A stretch of DNA of 64,000 nt from Lyngbya sp. CCAP 1446/10 (GTDB taxonomy: Bacteria; Cyanobacteriota; Cyanobacteriia; Cyanobacteriales; Microcoleaceae). The notes under the pieces are model-generated. The model was given only the letters and a program-made list of their open reading frames with translations. It did not search any database and was not told the DNA's origin. Positions within the stretch are counted from its first letter, which is position 1, and every line of letters starts with the position of its first letter. Both the position numbers and the translations under genes were made by a program. This document shows positions 34,872 through 42,317 of this stretch, piece by piece. The stretch covers positions 37,899-101,898 of the forward strand of contig NZ_JAIGNI010000031.1 of assembly GCF_026130175.1 (NCBI RefSeq), written 5' to 3'.

Positions 34872-36098
34872 ATGCCTCAAAAAGTAATCGCCAAACAAAT
34901 GTCTTTGGAATCATCGTCAGAGCCGATCGCCGTGGTGGCAAGAGTCGAAACCGTGCCAGCCGAAACAGTGGCAGTAGAGTCCTACGCCGATCGGTTGATG
35001 GACGAACTGTTTGAAGGAGTCGATCGAGCATTCGACGGCAGCGCCGGACTGCCACCCGATCCAGTGGCGCCAGAGTTCGTGGCGCTCAAATCTATATCAG
35101 TACCTCAAATAGTTTTGTCGCAGTTGACGCCAGAGCCGACGCGAGATGGTAAAAAAGACGTAGCAGCGATCGCCCGCCAAGTCGCGCTAGAAACAACTAA
35201 AAAACAGCAGTCCAAACAATCATTCGATAAAATCCTGCTCGGAGCAGCATTTGGGTCGCTACTGCTAGTCATGGGATTGTGGCTGGCAAGCAGGTCTGGA
35301 CTGGTGCGCTTGCCCGCAGCCGTTGCCCCACAGACGCCGGCAGCAAGTAGCAAAACCGCACCAGATACCCAGTTTGTCGAATACGTGCAGCGCTCCCTAG
35401 TAGCGATCGAACAAAAAAAAGCACCCCAGGCTAACTCCCAACTTGCCACAGTTCCCGGAGCCGCAACCCCAGGGACACTGCCGAGCATTTCAATTTCCGG
35501 CGCGCCACCGCCAACAGCAGGTCTTTCGACAGCAGTCAACCGCATCGCGAATGCCCTAGAACAGGTCGCCGCCCAGCCGGGAGCACCTGCACCCCAAGTC
35601 GTAGTCATCCCTCCCCCCGCTCAGGTGACTGTGGCTCCGGGGGCTCCTGTTCAGGTGACTGTGGCTCCGGCAGCTTCTCAAACCGCAGCAGGTTCGACTT
35701 CGCCGGCGGCCCCAGCCTCCGGTCGTGCGATCGCCACCGCTGGCAATCGCACTCCCCTCGCGGCTTCTCCTTCCTCCTCGGAGTCTGTGCAGCCGAAGAT
35801 TTTGGCTCGCGAAACGGAATCAGCACCAGCGCCGGCAGCAGGACAATCCGCGCCAGCGCCCCAGCAATCCGTAGCGGCTGTGAACAGCGCTCCGATTTCC
35901 GCGCAGACGCTGGTGGGGATTTTGGAGTTGGGCGATCGATCGGCTGCTTTGTTTGAAATAGACGGTGTAGCCCGCAGAATCTATGTCGGCGAAAGTATCG
36001 GTGCTAGTGGTTGGACGCTGGCAGAAATCAAAAATCAAGAAGCAGTTATCCGAAAGGGTGGAGATGTGCGATCGGTTTTTGTCGGCCAAAAGTTCTAA
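34872..36098 (+). CDS. Membrane-anchored Ala/Pro-rich protein with PilP/GspC-like C-terminus
   Basis: The 408-residue protein has an acidic cytoplasmic N-terminus, one membrane helix at about 121-139 (ILLGAAFGSLLLVMGLWLAS), then a long Ala/Pro/Ser-rich linker (about 150-335), and a folded end: LVGILELGDRSAALFEIDGV, ARRIYVGESIGASGWTLAEI, VIRKGGDVRSVFVGQKF. The last part resembles the HR domain of GspC/PilP, which links inner-membrane and outer parts of secretion or type IV pilus machines. I recall homologues across cyanobacteria without known role. ATG 34872 (MPQKVIAKQMSLES) is chosen as start. A pilus connection is inference. Confidence 0.65.
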   Translation: MPQKVIAKQMSLESSSEPIAVVARVETVPAETVAVESYADRLMDELFEGVDRAFDGSAGLPPDPVAPEFVALKSISVPQIVLSQLTPEPTRDGKKDVAAIARQVALETTKKQQSKQSFDKILLGAAFGSLLLVMGLWLASRSGLVRLPAAVAPQTPAASSKTAPDTQFVEYVQRSLVAIEQKKAPQANSQLATVPGAATPGTLPSISISGAPPPTAGLSTAVNRIANALEQVAAQPGAPAPQVVVIPPPAQVTVAPGAPVQVTVAPAASQTAAGSTSPAAPASGRAIATAGNRTPLAASPSSSESVQPKILARETESAPAPAAGQSAPAPQQSVAAVNSAPISAQTLVGILELGDRSAALFEIDGVARRIYVGESIGASGWTLAEIKNQEAVIRKGGDVRSVFVGQKF

Positions 36099-36099
36099 T

Positions 36100-36195
36100 C
36101 AGTCATTGGTCATTGCATTGGTCATTGGTCATTGGTCAGTAGTCATCAGTCATCAGTCATCAGTTAGGATTTTAGTAATCGGTAATTGGTAATTG
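36100..36195. repeat. STRR (TCATTGG / TCATCAG)
   Basis: Tandem heptamers CATTGGT/CATCAGT follow the preceding gene. A related ACTAATG array is at 36355-36440. The stretch 36196-36354 between them holds no gene. Confidence 0.8.
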
Positions 36196-36354
36196 CCAGC
36201 GATCGGGCTGTACCTCACGAGCGGTGACAACAGTTATAATATAGCAACCGCGCCCGACGTTTTAAATTGCTGAAACGCTTGCTCTTATTGCTCCTTCCTT
36301 CTATCCGTTTGCATCCCGTACAGGGAGACGGAAGCCGAACTTGCGAATGCTATA

Positions 36355-36440
36355 ACTAACAACTAATGACGGATGACCGATTGCCAGTAACTGAGAACCA
36401 ATGACTCACAACTAATGACCAATGACTAATAACTAATGAC
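36355..36440. repeat. STRR (ACTAATG)
   Basis: Roughly ten degenerate ACTAATG/ACCAATG heptamers directly upstream of the coiled-coil gene at 36457. Confidence 0.8.
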
Positions 36441-36456
36441 TGAGGAATTATAAAAA

Positions 36457-37035
36457 ATGGGCTTATTTGACGATTTCAGCCGCTTACTAGAAACCAGATT
36501 AGAAGAATTTTTGCGCAGCAACCCTCATCTGGAGTTGCAAGCAATAGAAGAACAACTCAAGGAACAAGAAGAAGACACGCTGCGGCTGATTCTGGAGATT
36601 CAAAAACAAGAGAAAACACTGCAAGCTGAAATTCTATCCGCCGCCCAAGAAATTCAGCGCTGGAACGATCGCGCGAACAAAGCTAAAGCAGCTCAAAGGC
36701 TCGACTTAGCTCAAGCAGCCCAAGAACGACAAGCAACTTTGCTACGTCAGGGAAATCAGCGCTGGGGACAAATGCAAGGCTGCAAAGAACGGATTGAAAA
36801 AGCTAAAGAATTGTACCGCCAAATTCAATTGCGCCGAAAAGAAGTCCGCGCCAAAGCAGCGGAAGCCGCAGCAACTCGAACCACGGCGAAAACAGAACCG
36901 AATTGGGATACAAAGGGTTGGAATCAGACTTCTAATTATAGCAGTTTTAATGCGGCAGACCCTCTCGAACAAAAGTTTCAACACTGGGAAGCAGACGAAG
37001 AACTCGATCGCATGAAGCGCAATATCAACCGATAG
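36457..37035 (+). CDS. TIGR04376-type cyanobacterial coiled-coil protein
   Basis: This 192-residue protein begins MGLFDDFSRLLETRLEEFLR and is a long charged helix up to about residue 140, with LEEQLKEQEEDTLRLILEIQ in two registers, QERQATLLRQGNQRWGQMQG in the middle, and a disordered Asn/Thr-rich segment before the end. It matches the family I know as TIGR04376, restricted to cyanobacteria, of unknown function. It has no membrane segment. Upstream heptamers reach to 16 bases before ATG; a weak GAGGAA lies at 36442. Confidence 0.75.
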   Translation: MGLFDDFSRLLETRLEEFLRSNPHLELQAIEEQLKEQEEDTLRLILEIQKQEKTLQAEILSAAQEIQRWNDRANKAKAAQRLDLAQAAQERQATLLRQGNQRWGQMQGCKERIEKAKELYRQIQLRRKEVRAKAAEAAATRTTAKTEPNWDTKGWNQTSNYSSFNAADPLEQKFQHWEADEELDRMKRNINR

Positions 37036-37130
37036 TTTTTAGTCAATCTAAAATCTCTCTTATCTTCCTCTGTGTCCTCTGCGCCCTCTGCGGTTCAATC
37101 ACTCATTCCTAAATCAAATAACAGAAATCC

Positions 37131-38192
37131 ATGACTGCTCAAAACTCCCCCGTTTCCCCCATCACCTGGCTCGAAGACCGAGTTCTGCTAATTGACCAAA
37201 ACCGACTGCCGAAAGAATACGGTGTAGTCGAAATTAGCCGCTCTCAAGATATGGCTGAGGCCATTAAAACTATGATAGTCCGAGGTGCTCCGGCGATCGG
37301 CGTAGCGGCAGCTTACGGGATGTATTTGGGGGCGAGGGAAATCGAAACGGGCGATCGCACCGAATTTCTAGCTAAACTAGAACAAGTTGGTGAATTATTG
37401 CGATCGACTCGTCCCACAGCCGTTAATTTGTTTTGGGCAATATCGCGAATGCTCAAAACAGCCGAGAAAACTAGCGGTTCCGTCGAACAAATACAAAAAA
37501 CTTTGTTAGAAATGGCCAAAACCATTCAAGCCGAAGACTTGCAAACTTGCAAAGATATCGGCGACAAAGGCTTAGAAGTTCTGCCCGCCACACCCGAAAA
37601 ATTGAACTTACTAACTCACTGCAACGCCGGTGCCTTAGCCACAGCAGGCTACGGAACAGCATTAGGTGTATTTCGTTCTGCTTGGCGAGAAGGCAGACTC
37701 GGTAGAGTATTTGCAGACGAAACTCGCCCCCGTCTCCAAGGTGCAAAACTCACAACTTGGGAATGCGTGCAAGAAGGAATTCCAGTCACATTAATCGCCG
37801 ACAACATGGCCGCTCACTGCATGAAACTCGGCATGATTCACGCAGTAGTTGTCGGTGCAGATAGAATCGCTGCTAACGGCGACGCAGCCAATAAAATTGG
37901 CACTTACAGTTTAGCAATTGTTGCCAAAGCTCACAATGTCCCGTTTTTTGTTGCCGCGCCTCTATCAACAATTGATTTTGAACTTTCAGACGGCAGCCAA
38001 ATCCCCATTGAAGAACGTGATGCTGTGGAAATGTATCAAGTGGGAACTACGCGAATTTGTCCAGAGGGTGTAGAATTTTACAATCCCGCTTTTGACGTAA
38101 CTCCGGCGGCGTTAATATCGGGAATTATCACCGAACACGGCACGGTTGCTCCTGGAGAGTTGAAACAGTTTCAAGCAAAACAATTAGTTTAA
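37131..38192 (+). CDS. mtnA: S-methyl-5-thioribose-1-phosphate isomerase
   Basis: MtnA isomerises methylthioribose 1-phosphate in the methionine salvage pathway. Family signatures are [17 protein letters not shown], the catalytic cysteine in [17 protein letters not shown], and the catalytic aspartate region [20 protein letters not shown]. The 353-residue length is standard. Other salvage genes are not adjacent, though metK, which makes the S-adenosylmethionine that feeds the pathway, lies 11 kb away. The homologous eIF2B-like regulators differ in the catalytic cysteine, which is present here. Confidence 0.95.
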   Translation: MTAQNSPVSPITWLEDRVLLIDQNRLPKEYGVVEISRSQDMAEAIKTMIVRGAPAIGVAAAYGMYLGAREIETGDRTEFLAKLEQVGELLRSTRPTAVNLFWAISRMLKTAEKTSGSVEQIQKTLLEMAKTIQAEDLQTCKDIGDKGLEVLPATPEKLNLLTHCNAGALATAGYGTALGVFRSAWREGRLGRVFADETRPRLQGAKLTTWECVQEGIPVTLIADNMAAHCMKLGMIHAVVVGADRIAANGDAANKIGTYSLAIVAKAHNVPFFVAAPLSTIDFELSDGSQIPIEERDAVEMYQVGTTRICPEGVEFYNPAFDVTPAALISGIITEHGTVAPGELKQFQAKQLV

Positions 38193-38332
38193 TTGTATGT
38201 TACTCACCCGATCAATTCACGAGTTATTGCTGCAAATAATCCCGCTTTTGTCAAGCGGGTTTGCCGATAAAATTGACGTGAAATCTGTAGAAGAAAGCCG
38301 GATATCGGTAGAGACAAGCCTGACATCTGTAA

Positions 38333-38354
38333 GGACACGGCAGTGCCGTGTTCC
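38333..38354. repeat. Palindromic repeat GGACACGGCA-N-TGCCGTGTTCC
   Basis: A perfect 9-10 bp hairpin with one-base centre, followed by CTACCGG. The same repeat is at 63884-63904, and a degenerate relative occurs near 1018-1040. Confidence 0.7.
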
Positions 38355-38388
38355 TACCGGAAATCAACTTTTAAGCAATCGTAAAAAC

Positions 38389-38853
38389 ATGACTTATATA
38401 TCTCGCAACCGGCAGAGGAAAGTTGCGATTGCAGCTATAACTTTGCCAGTTGTTTTTGCTACAGTCGCTCAGGCTCAATTGTCGCCAACCTTGAAAGCTC
38501 AGGAATCAGCAGCCAAAGAATATGTGGCAGCGATGAATAAAGCTCAGCAAGCCTACTATGCAAACAATACTGGTTTTACCAGTTCTGTTTCCAATCTAGG
38601 TCTAGGCCGCATTAAAGCTGATACAGCTAACTACAAATATTCAATTAATAACGGTAACAAAGCTGTATTTAATTATGCAGTGTCGAATCAAGCTAATCTC
38701 AAAAGTTTTGTGGGAGGAGTTTTTTTGGTAGACAACAAGAGGCAAACAATTTTGTGTGTAAATGTAGCTCCGGGCAAGATTAAACCAGCTAATCCCATTA
38801 ATACTCATGGGGTTTTAAACTGCGCTGCTAAAACAGCAAAAATTGTTAAATAA
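38389..38853 (+). CDS. Secreted pilin-like (GspG/H-like) protein
   Basis: The 154-residue protein has an N-terminal region MTYISRNRQRKVAIAAITLP with a hydrophobic core and likely signal peptidase site after AQAQ. The mature part, SAAKEYVAAMNKAQQAYYAN followed by TGFTSSVSNLGLG and YKYSINNGNKAVFNYAVS, matches the globular domain of cyanobacterial pilin-like G/H proteins. The type III prepilin N-terminus (G-FTLIE) is absent, so it should be secreted rather than assembled in a pilus by the usual route. ATG 38389 is preferred; the frame upstream runs through the palindromic repeat. Two cysteines near the end could form a disulfide. Confidence 0.75.
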   Translation: MTYISRNRQRKVAIAAITLPVVFATVAQAQLSPTLKAQESAAKEYVAAMNKAQQAYYANNTGFTSSVSNLGLGRIKADTANYKYSINNGNKAVFNYAVSNQANLKSFVGGVFLVDNKRQTILCVNVAPGKIKPANPINTHGVLNCAAKTAKIVK

Positions 38854-38867
38854 ACTATTTTTAATTT

Positions 38868-39710
38868 ATGTATGATTTAGCTGAAAAGTGGATTGTTAGC
38901 GCCGATTTTTCTAAGCAATTGCTGTCAGAAGGAGCTACTCTGCTTGATGCTCGCGAACCTATTTTAAAGTGGTTTTGCCGTCTCCCGCCAGCTATTCCCG
39001 TAACTTGGCAGCAATTTACCTGTTCCGACTTTCCGCACCAAGGCAAAATTATCGAAGATGATGCAGTTTTAACAGAAAAATTGCAAGCATTGGGAATTTG
39101 TCAAGACCAACCAGTCATAGTCATTGCCGATTCAGCGAAAGGCTGGGGCGAAGACGGGCGGATTGTTTGGATGCTGCGAACTTTGGGACAGGAAAAAGCC
39201 GTGTTTGTCGATGGAGGATATCGAGCTTTTGTGAAAGCTGGAATCGATCGCACAAAGCGCACAAATCATCCATCGCATCCTGGAGATTTTATTGTATCTC
39301 GCCGCGATAATAGAGCAATCAATCGAGATGATTTAAAAGCTATTTTAGGCAATGATAATTTAGCCGTGATTGACGCGAGAGAACCGCGAGAATATGCAGG
39401 TAAAACGCCTTACGGAGAAACTAGGGGCGGTCACATTCCCGGTGCGGTGCATCTCTACTACAAAGAGTTAACAAACAAGCAGGGAAAACTGCTGGAACGC
39501 GAGGAAATTGTGGCTATGTTGCAGCAGAAAGGAGTTTCGGAGTCCAGTGAGATTGTGAATTATTGCTCTGGGGGAGTTCGCTCTGCTTGGTTAACTTGTG
39601 TATTGACAAATTTGGGATTTAATGCTAAGAATTATGCAGGTTCTATGTGGGAATGGTCGGCTTCGCCGGCGGATAGCTATCCTTTGGAAAAAAGTCGTAG
39701 TGTAAGTTAG
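38868..39710 (+). CDS. Tandem-rhodanese sulfurtransferase
   Basis: Two rhodanese domains in 280 residues: an N-terminal one (about 1-125) without an active cysteine, and a C-terminal one (about 145-275) with active-site loop YCSGGVRSAW, where C233 forms the persulfide. DAREPREYAGKTPYGETRGG and IPGAVHLYYKEL precede it. The loop SGGVRS resembles thiosulfate sulfurtransferase type. The start ATG 38868 lies 14 bases after the previous stop. No clear functional link to neighbours. Confidence 0.9.
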   Translation: MYDLAEKWIVSADFSKQLLSEGATLLDAREPILKWFCRLPPAIPVTWQQFTCSDFPHQGKIIEDDAVLTEKLQALGICQDQPVIVIADSAKGWGEDGRIVWMLRTLGQEKAVFVDGGYRAFVKAGIDRTKRTNHPSHPGDFIVSRRDNRAINRDDLKAILGNDNLAVIDAREPREYAGKTPYGETRGGHIPGAVHLYYKELTNKQGKLLEREEIVAMLQQKGVSESSEIVNYCSGGVRSAWLTCVLTNLGFNAKNYAGSMWEWSASPADSYPLEKSRSVS

Positions 39711-39798
39711 TATATTTAAGATTTATAAGAATTTTAGTCAAGTATCAGCAATCAAAATAGGTTCGATCGTTCGGACTTCAGTCCGCATCTCTCATGAC

Positions 39799-39841
39799 TA
39801 AGCTGTTCTGCTTTTAAACAATTTAAATGCAGAACAGCTTA
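39799..39841. mobile_element. MITE-like element, family 2, copy 4 (minimal)
   Basis: AAGCTGTTCTGC at 39800-39811 pairs perfectly with GCAGAACAGCTT at 39829-39840. Only the two 12-bp ends and 17 bases between remain, so this looks like an internally deleted copy. Confidence 0.75.
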
Positions 39842-39868
39842 ACTAACGCACCGTACTAAATTGTGACA

Positions 39869-39918
39869 AAACCCGCTAATTTATCAGGCATTTAACCTTG
39901 ACAAACGGGCGGGTTTTA
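39869..39918 (-). terminator. Possible terminator hairpin
   Basis: AAAACCCGC at 39869-39877 pairs with GCGGGTTTT at 39909-39917 around a 31-base loop. It lies just downstream of the minus-strand gene at 39930, with its T-rich side facing that gene's transcript end. Confidence 0.4.
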
Positions 39919-39929
39919 GTTGGACAATC

Positions 39930-40283
39930 TCAACCGACTTGTTCGATATACTGAGCGAGATCGTCGCGCAGGCGGCTCAGTTCGGCTTCGGTGGTGACGC
40001 GCAGGCGATCGTCCCTAACCGTAATCAGCACTTTCGCAGCAAAAGGCGTCGCCCAGATATTCGGGTTGCAGAAAACCTCCAAAAATACATCTCCTGCATA
40101 CCGATATTCCATCGGTTTTTGGGGAGAAGCTTTACCACCAGCGGTTTTGGCTGCTACGGCTTTCAAGCTGTCCATCAAAGTGGCGATCGCACTTTGCAAA
40201 TCCCGCGCGGCTTGCGCGGAAAAGCTAAAGGAGACAGAACCTTCAATTAAATTCAGTGTTAGCGGAGAAAGAGACATGGGCAA
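39930..40283 (-). CDS. Conserved cyanobacterial protein, function unknown
   Basis: The 117-residue protein has a beta-rich middle, YRYAGDVFLEVFCNPNIWAT and AAKVLITVRDDRLRVTTEAE, after a helical SAQAARDLQSAIATLMDSLK. It ends with a short helix DLAQYIEQVG. No signal peptide. The start can be either ATG at 40283 or at 40277. I recall similar proteins only in cyanobacteria. A hairpin (AAACCCGC and GCGGGTTTT, 39867-39917) lies downstream of its stop. Confidence 0.6.
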   Translation of the reverse strand: MPMSLSPLTLNLIEGSVSFSFSAQAARDLQSAIATLMDSLKAVAAKTAGGKASPQKPMEYRYAGDVFLEVFCNPNIWATPFAAKVLITVRDDRLRVTTEAELSRLRDDLAQYIEQVG

Positions 40284-40518
40284 TGAAATTTAACATACGA
40301 TTGTTAATGATAAAATATACACTAACCTAAAAGAAGTACATTCCAGCTTTATTGGACTGCGAGAATGCTATTAATTGAAATTTGTCTCAAGAAGCTCGGC
40401 TAAATTAATGAATATAAATCTAGTCGCAAGCTAGGTTCTGCAATACTTTTAACCTTTTATGACTGGATCAGCTTTAAACTAGAAGCCTGAAAACTAGATG
40501 GCTGATAGAGGAGATTCT

Positions 40519-41436
40519 ATGGTTGCCGATAACCGTTCCGAAGTCCGCAAGGTTTTAATCATTACCTTATTGCTAAACTTGCTAGTGATGGCAATTAAAG
40601 CAGCCGTGGGATGGCTGACAGGTTCCCTGAGTTTACTGGCAGATGCCTTGCACAGCGTCACTGACAGCGCTAATAATATTTTAGGATTGGTAACTAATCA
40701 TTATGCCAATCCGCAGCCCGATCGCGATCATCCCTACGGACACCAGAAATTTGATGCTCTCGGAGCTCTGGGAATTGCGGTTTTTCTGGGAATTGCCTGT
40801 TTTGAAATTCTCAGCGGTGCTGTCGAAAGGTTGCTACACGGCGGTAAAGTTGTCAAAATATCCCCAAATGAACTGTGGATTTTGCTGCTGGTACTGGGAA
40901 TTAATATCTTTGTCACGTTTTACGAGCGCAGAGTTGGCGAACGTCTCCGCAGCTCGATTTTGGTGGCGGATGCTCAACACACGATGAGCGATGTTTGGGT
41001 GACAATTATGGTCATCGGCGGGTTGATCGGTGTTTGGCAAGGTCAGGTTTTAAACATACCTCAATTGCAATCCCTGGACGTGTTTTTGTCTTTTCCTGTG
41101 GCTCTTTTGGTATTTAGCAGCGGTTGGAAAGTTTTAAGGGAAAATTTGCCTTGGTTGGTGGATGAAATGGCGATCGCACCGGAAACTATCCAGGCGATCG
41201 CGATGGATGTGCCCGGAGTTATCAACTGTCACTCGATCGCCTCCCGTGGCATGATCGGGCGTCAAGTGTTTATTGATATGCACATGATCGTCAATGCTGT
41301 CGATGTAGAAACTGCTCACCAGATTACAGAAGAAGTAGAAGCCCGTTTGGAAGAACGTTTCAGCCCTGTACGCATCTTAATTCACGTCGAGCCTCCGGCT
41401 TACAAGTCCGACCAAATTAGCTACGAAGCCCAATAG
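40519..41436 (+). CDS. Cation diffusion facilitator family transporter
   Basis: CDF transporters export divalent metals in exchange for protons. The six-helix layout is visible. Metal-site motifs are ALHSVTDSANNI in helix 2 (HxxxD) and ADAQHTMSDVWVT in helix 5 (HxxxD). PDRDHPYGHQKFDALG marks the conserved His-rich loop after helix 2. The C-terminal cytoplasmic domain holds further histidines (HSIASRGMIGRQ, IDMHMIV). ATG 40519 is preferred to 40498 because AGAGGAG lies six bases upstream. Metal specificity cannot be read safely. Confidence 0.93.
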   Translation: MVADNRSEVRKVLIITLLLNLLVMAIKAAVGWLTGSLSLLADALHSVTDSANNILGLVTNHYANPQPDRDHPYGHQKFDALGALGIAVFLGIACFEILSGAVERLLHGGKVVKISPNELWILLLVLGINIFVTFYERRVGERLRSSILVADAQHTMSDVWVTIMVIGGLIGVWQGQVLNIPQLQSLDVFLSFPVALLVFSSGWKVLRENLPWLVDEMAIAPETIQAIAMDVPGVINCHSIASRGMIGRQVFIDMHMIVNAVDVETAHQITEEVEARLEERFSPVRILIHVEPPAYKSDQISYEAQ

Positions 41437-41491
41437 AAGGAAGAAGGAAGAGGGAAGAAGGAAGAAGGAAAGAGGAAGAGGGAAGGAGGAA
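41435..41491. repeat. Heptanucleotide STRR (GGAAGAA)
   Basis: Degenerate purine heptamers begin inside the final codons of the CDF gene and continue for about 55 bases. They match the family at 2031-2085. Confidence 0.85.
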
Positions 41492-41625
41492 ATATCTAGG
41501 CCGTATCCCCCAGTAAACAGCAGGTTGAGGGAGGAACGAGGAAGGGAGTTTTTGCGATCGGCATTCCTCGATTTTTTTAAATCTTATCAATCGGATTCAA
41601 GCGATCGCACTTCATTTTGTGGCGC

Positions 41626-41676
41626 TTTTCCACAGGAAAAGGGGGGTTTTCCACAGGAATCGGCAAGTTTTCCACA
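41626..41676 (+). promoter_or_regulatory. Three phased DnaA-box-like sites
   Basis: Three exact TTTTCCACA 9-mers start at 41626, 41647 and 41668, spaced exactly 21 bp. This 9-mer is the DnaA-box form known from cyanobacteria. An AT-rich stretch ATTTTTTTAAATCTTATCAA lies 40-55 bases upstream. A minus-strand open frame (41577-41831) crosses the array with a PVEN-like 7-residue repeat but has no recognisable family, so a binding array is considered more likely. Confidence 0.5.
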
Positions 41677-41840
41677 ATAAATTTGATAATTATCGATCGC
41701 AAGACTATTGGTACAAGTTGGCAGTTTTTTGGATTTCTACAGCCATTTTCTGTCGCAAGTCCCAAGGTAGCAGAATTTCGACTTGTGAGCCCAAAGCTCG
41801 CAACCACCGAGCGCGGGTAGTAGTCTGTCACTCATTCATT

Positions 41841-41900
41841 CAGTTGACAGTTGACAGTTGACAGTTGACAGTTGACAGTTGACAGTTGACAGTTGACAGC
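41841..41900. repeat. Heptanucleotide STRR (GTTGACA)
   Basis: Eight perfect tandem GTTGACA units. It lies beside the third copy of the dispersed ~70-bp element. Confidence 0.95.
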
Positions 41901-41919
41901 ACTTGACAAAAGAAGTCCG

Positions 41920-41992
41920 AGGATTGGAGTAATGAATCGTCTGATTTTAATTTCTCCTCGCTCAGGGTTCCGGCTTTAAACCAATTCTTTCT
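41920..41992 (+). repeat. Dispersed ~70-bp element, copy 3
   Basis: GGATTGGAGTAATGAATCGT then CTGATTTTAATTTCTCC, diverged middle, GGCTTTAAACCAATTCTTTCT. Same orientation as copy 1. Confidence 0.8.
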
Positions 41993-42044
41993 CGTAAGTG
42001 ACTTGATAGCAAGCATCGTCGGTTGGGCGACACTGGAAGATTTC

Positions 42045-42191
42045 TCAAAGAGCCGATCGCTCTTGTGGATCGGGGATGTATTGTGTGATTAATCTGGCGG
42101 CGCGATCGTACTCTATGGCGCTAAAGGTATGATCAATGCTGATTCCCAGCAGGTAGGATTGAGCAAAAGTGCGATCGAACCGCAATACCAT
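42045..42191 (-). CDS. Small ORF or gene remnant of 48 residues
   Basis: The frame from ATG 42191 reads MVLRFDRTFAQSYLLGISID, then HTFSAIEYDRAARLITQYIP and DPQERSAL. It looks like real protein sequence with several HIP1-type codons (FDR, YDR), but I do not recognise it. The ATG lies five bases from the outer end of a MITE-like element (42196), so it may be a longer gene truncated by the insertion, or the element may supply its leader. Confidence 0.4.
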   Translation of the reverse strand: MVLRFDRTFAQSYLLGISIDHTFSAIEYDRAARLITQYIPDPQERSAL

Positions 42192-42195
42192 CGTG

Positions 42196-42317
42196 TATAG
42201 CGGTTCGATCGCGTGGTGAGGATAGCCCTATGCCCTATGCCCTATGCCCTATGCCCTATGCCCTATGCCCTATGCCAGATCCCGTTCGCGTATCTGATCT
42301 TTCTGAGAAAGGCTATA
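42196..42317. mobile_element. MITE-like element, family 1, copy 3, with heptamer array
   Basis: Outer ends are TATAGCGGTTCGATCGCG at 42196 and CTTTCTGAGAAAGGCTATA ending at 42317 (in part), matching the other family 1 copies. Inside are about seven GCCCTAT heptamers (42223-42275), the reverse complement of the GGGCATA-type units of copy 2. Its right half is the 3' end of the sensor kinase gene. Confidence 0.8.

Noticed and set aside
41577..41831. Minus-strand 84-codon frame with PVEN repeats
   Set aside because: No family resemblance or ribosome site; the repeat reflects the 21-bp spacing of the TTTTCCACA boxes. Kept as a possible alternative to a DnaA array.
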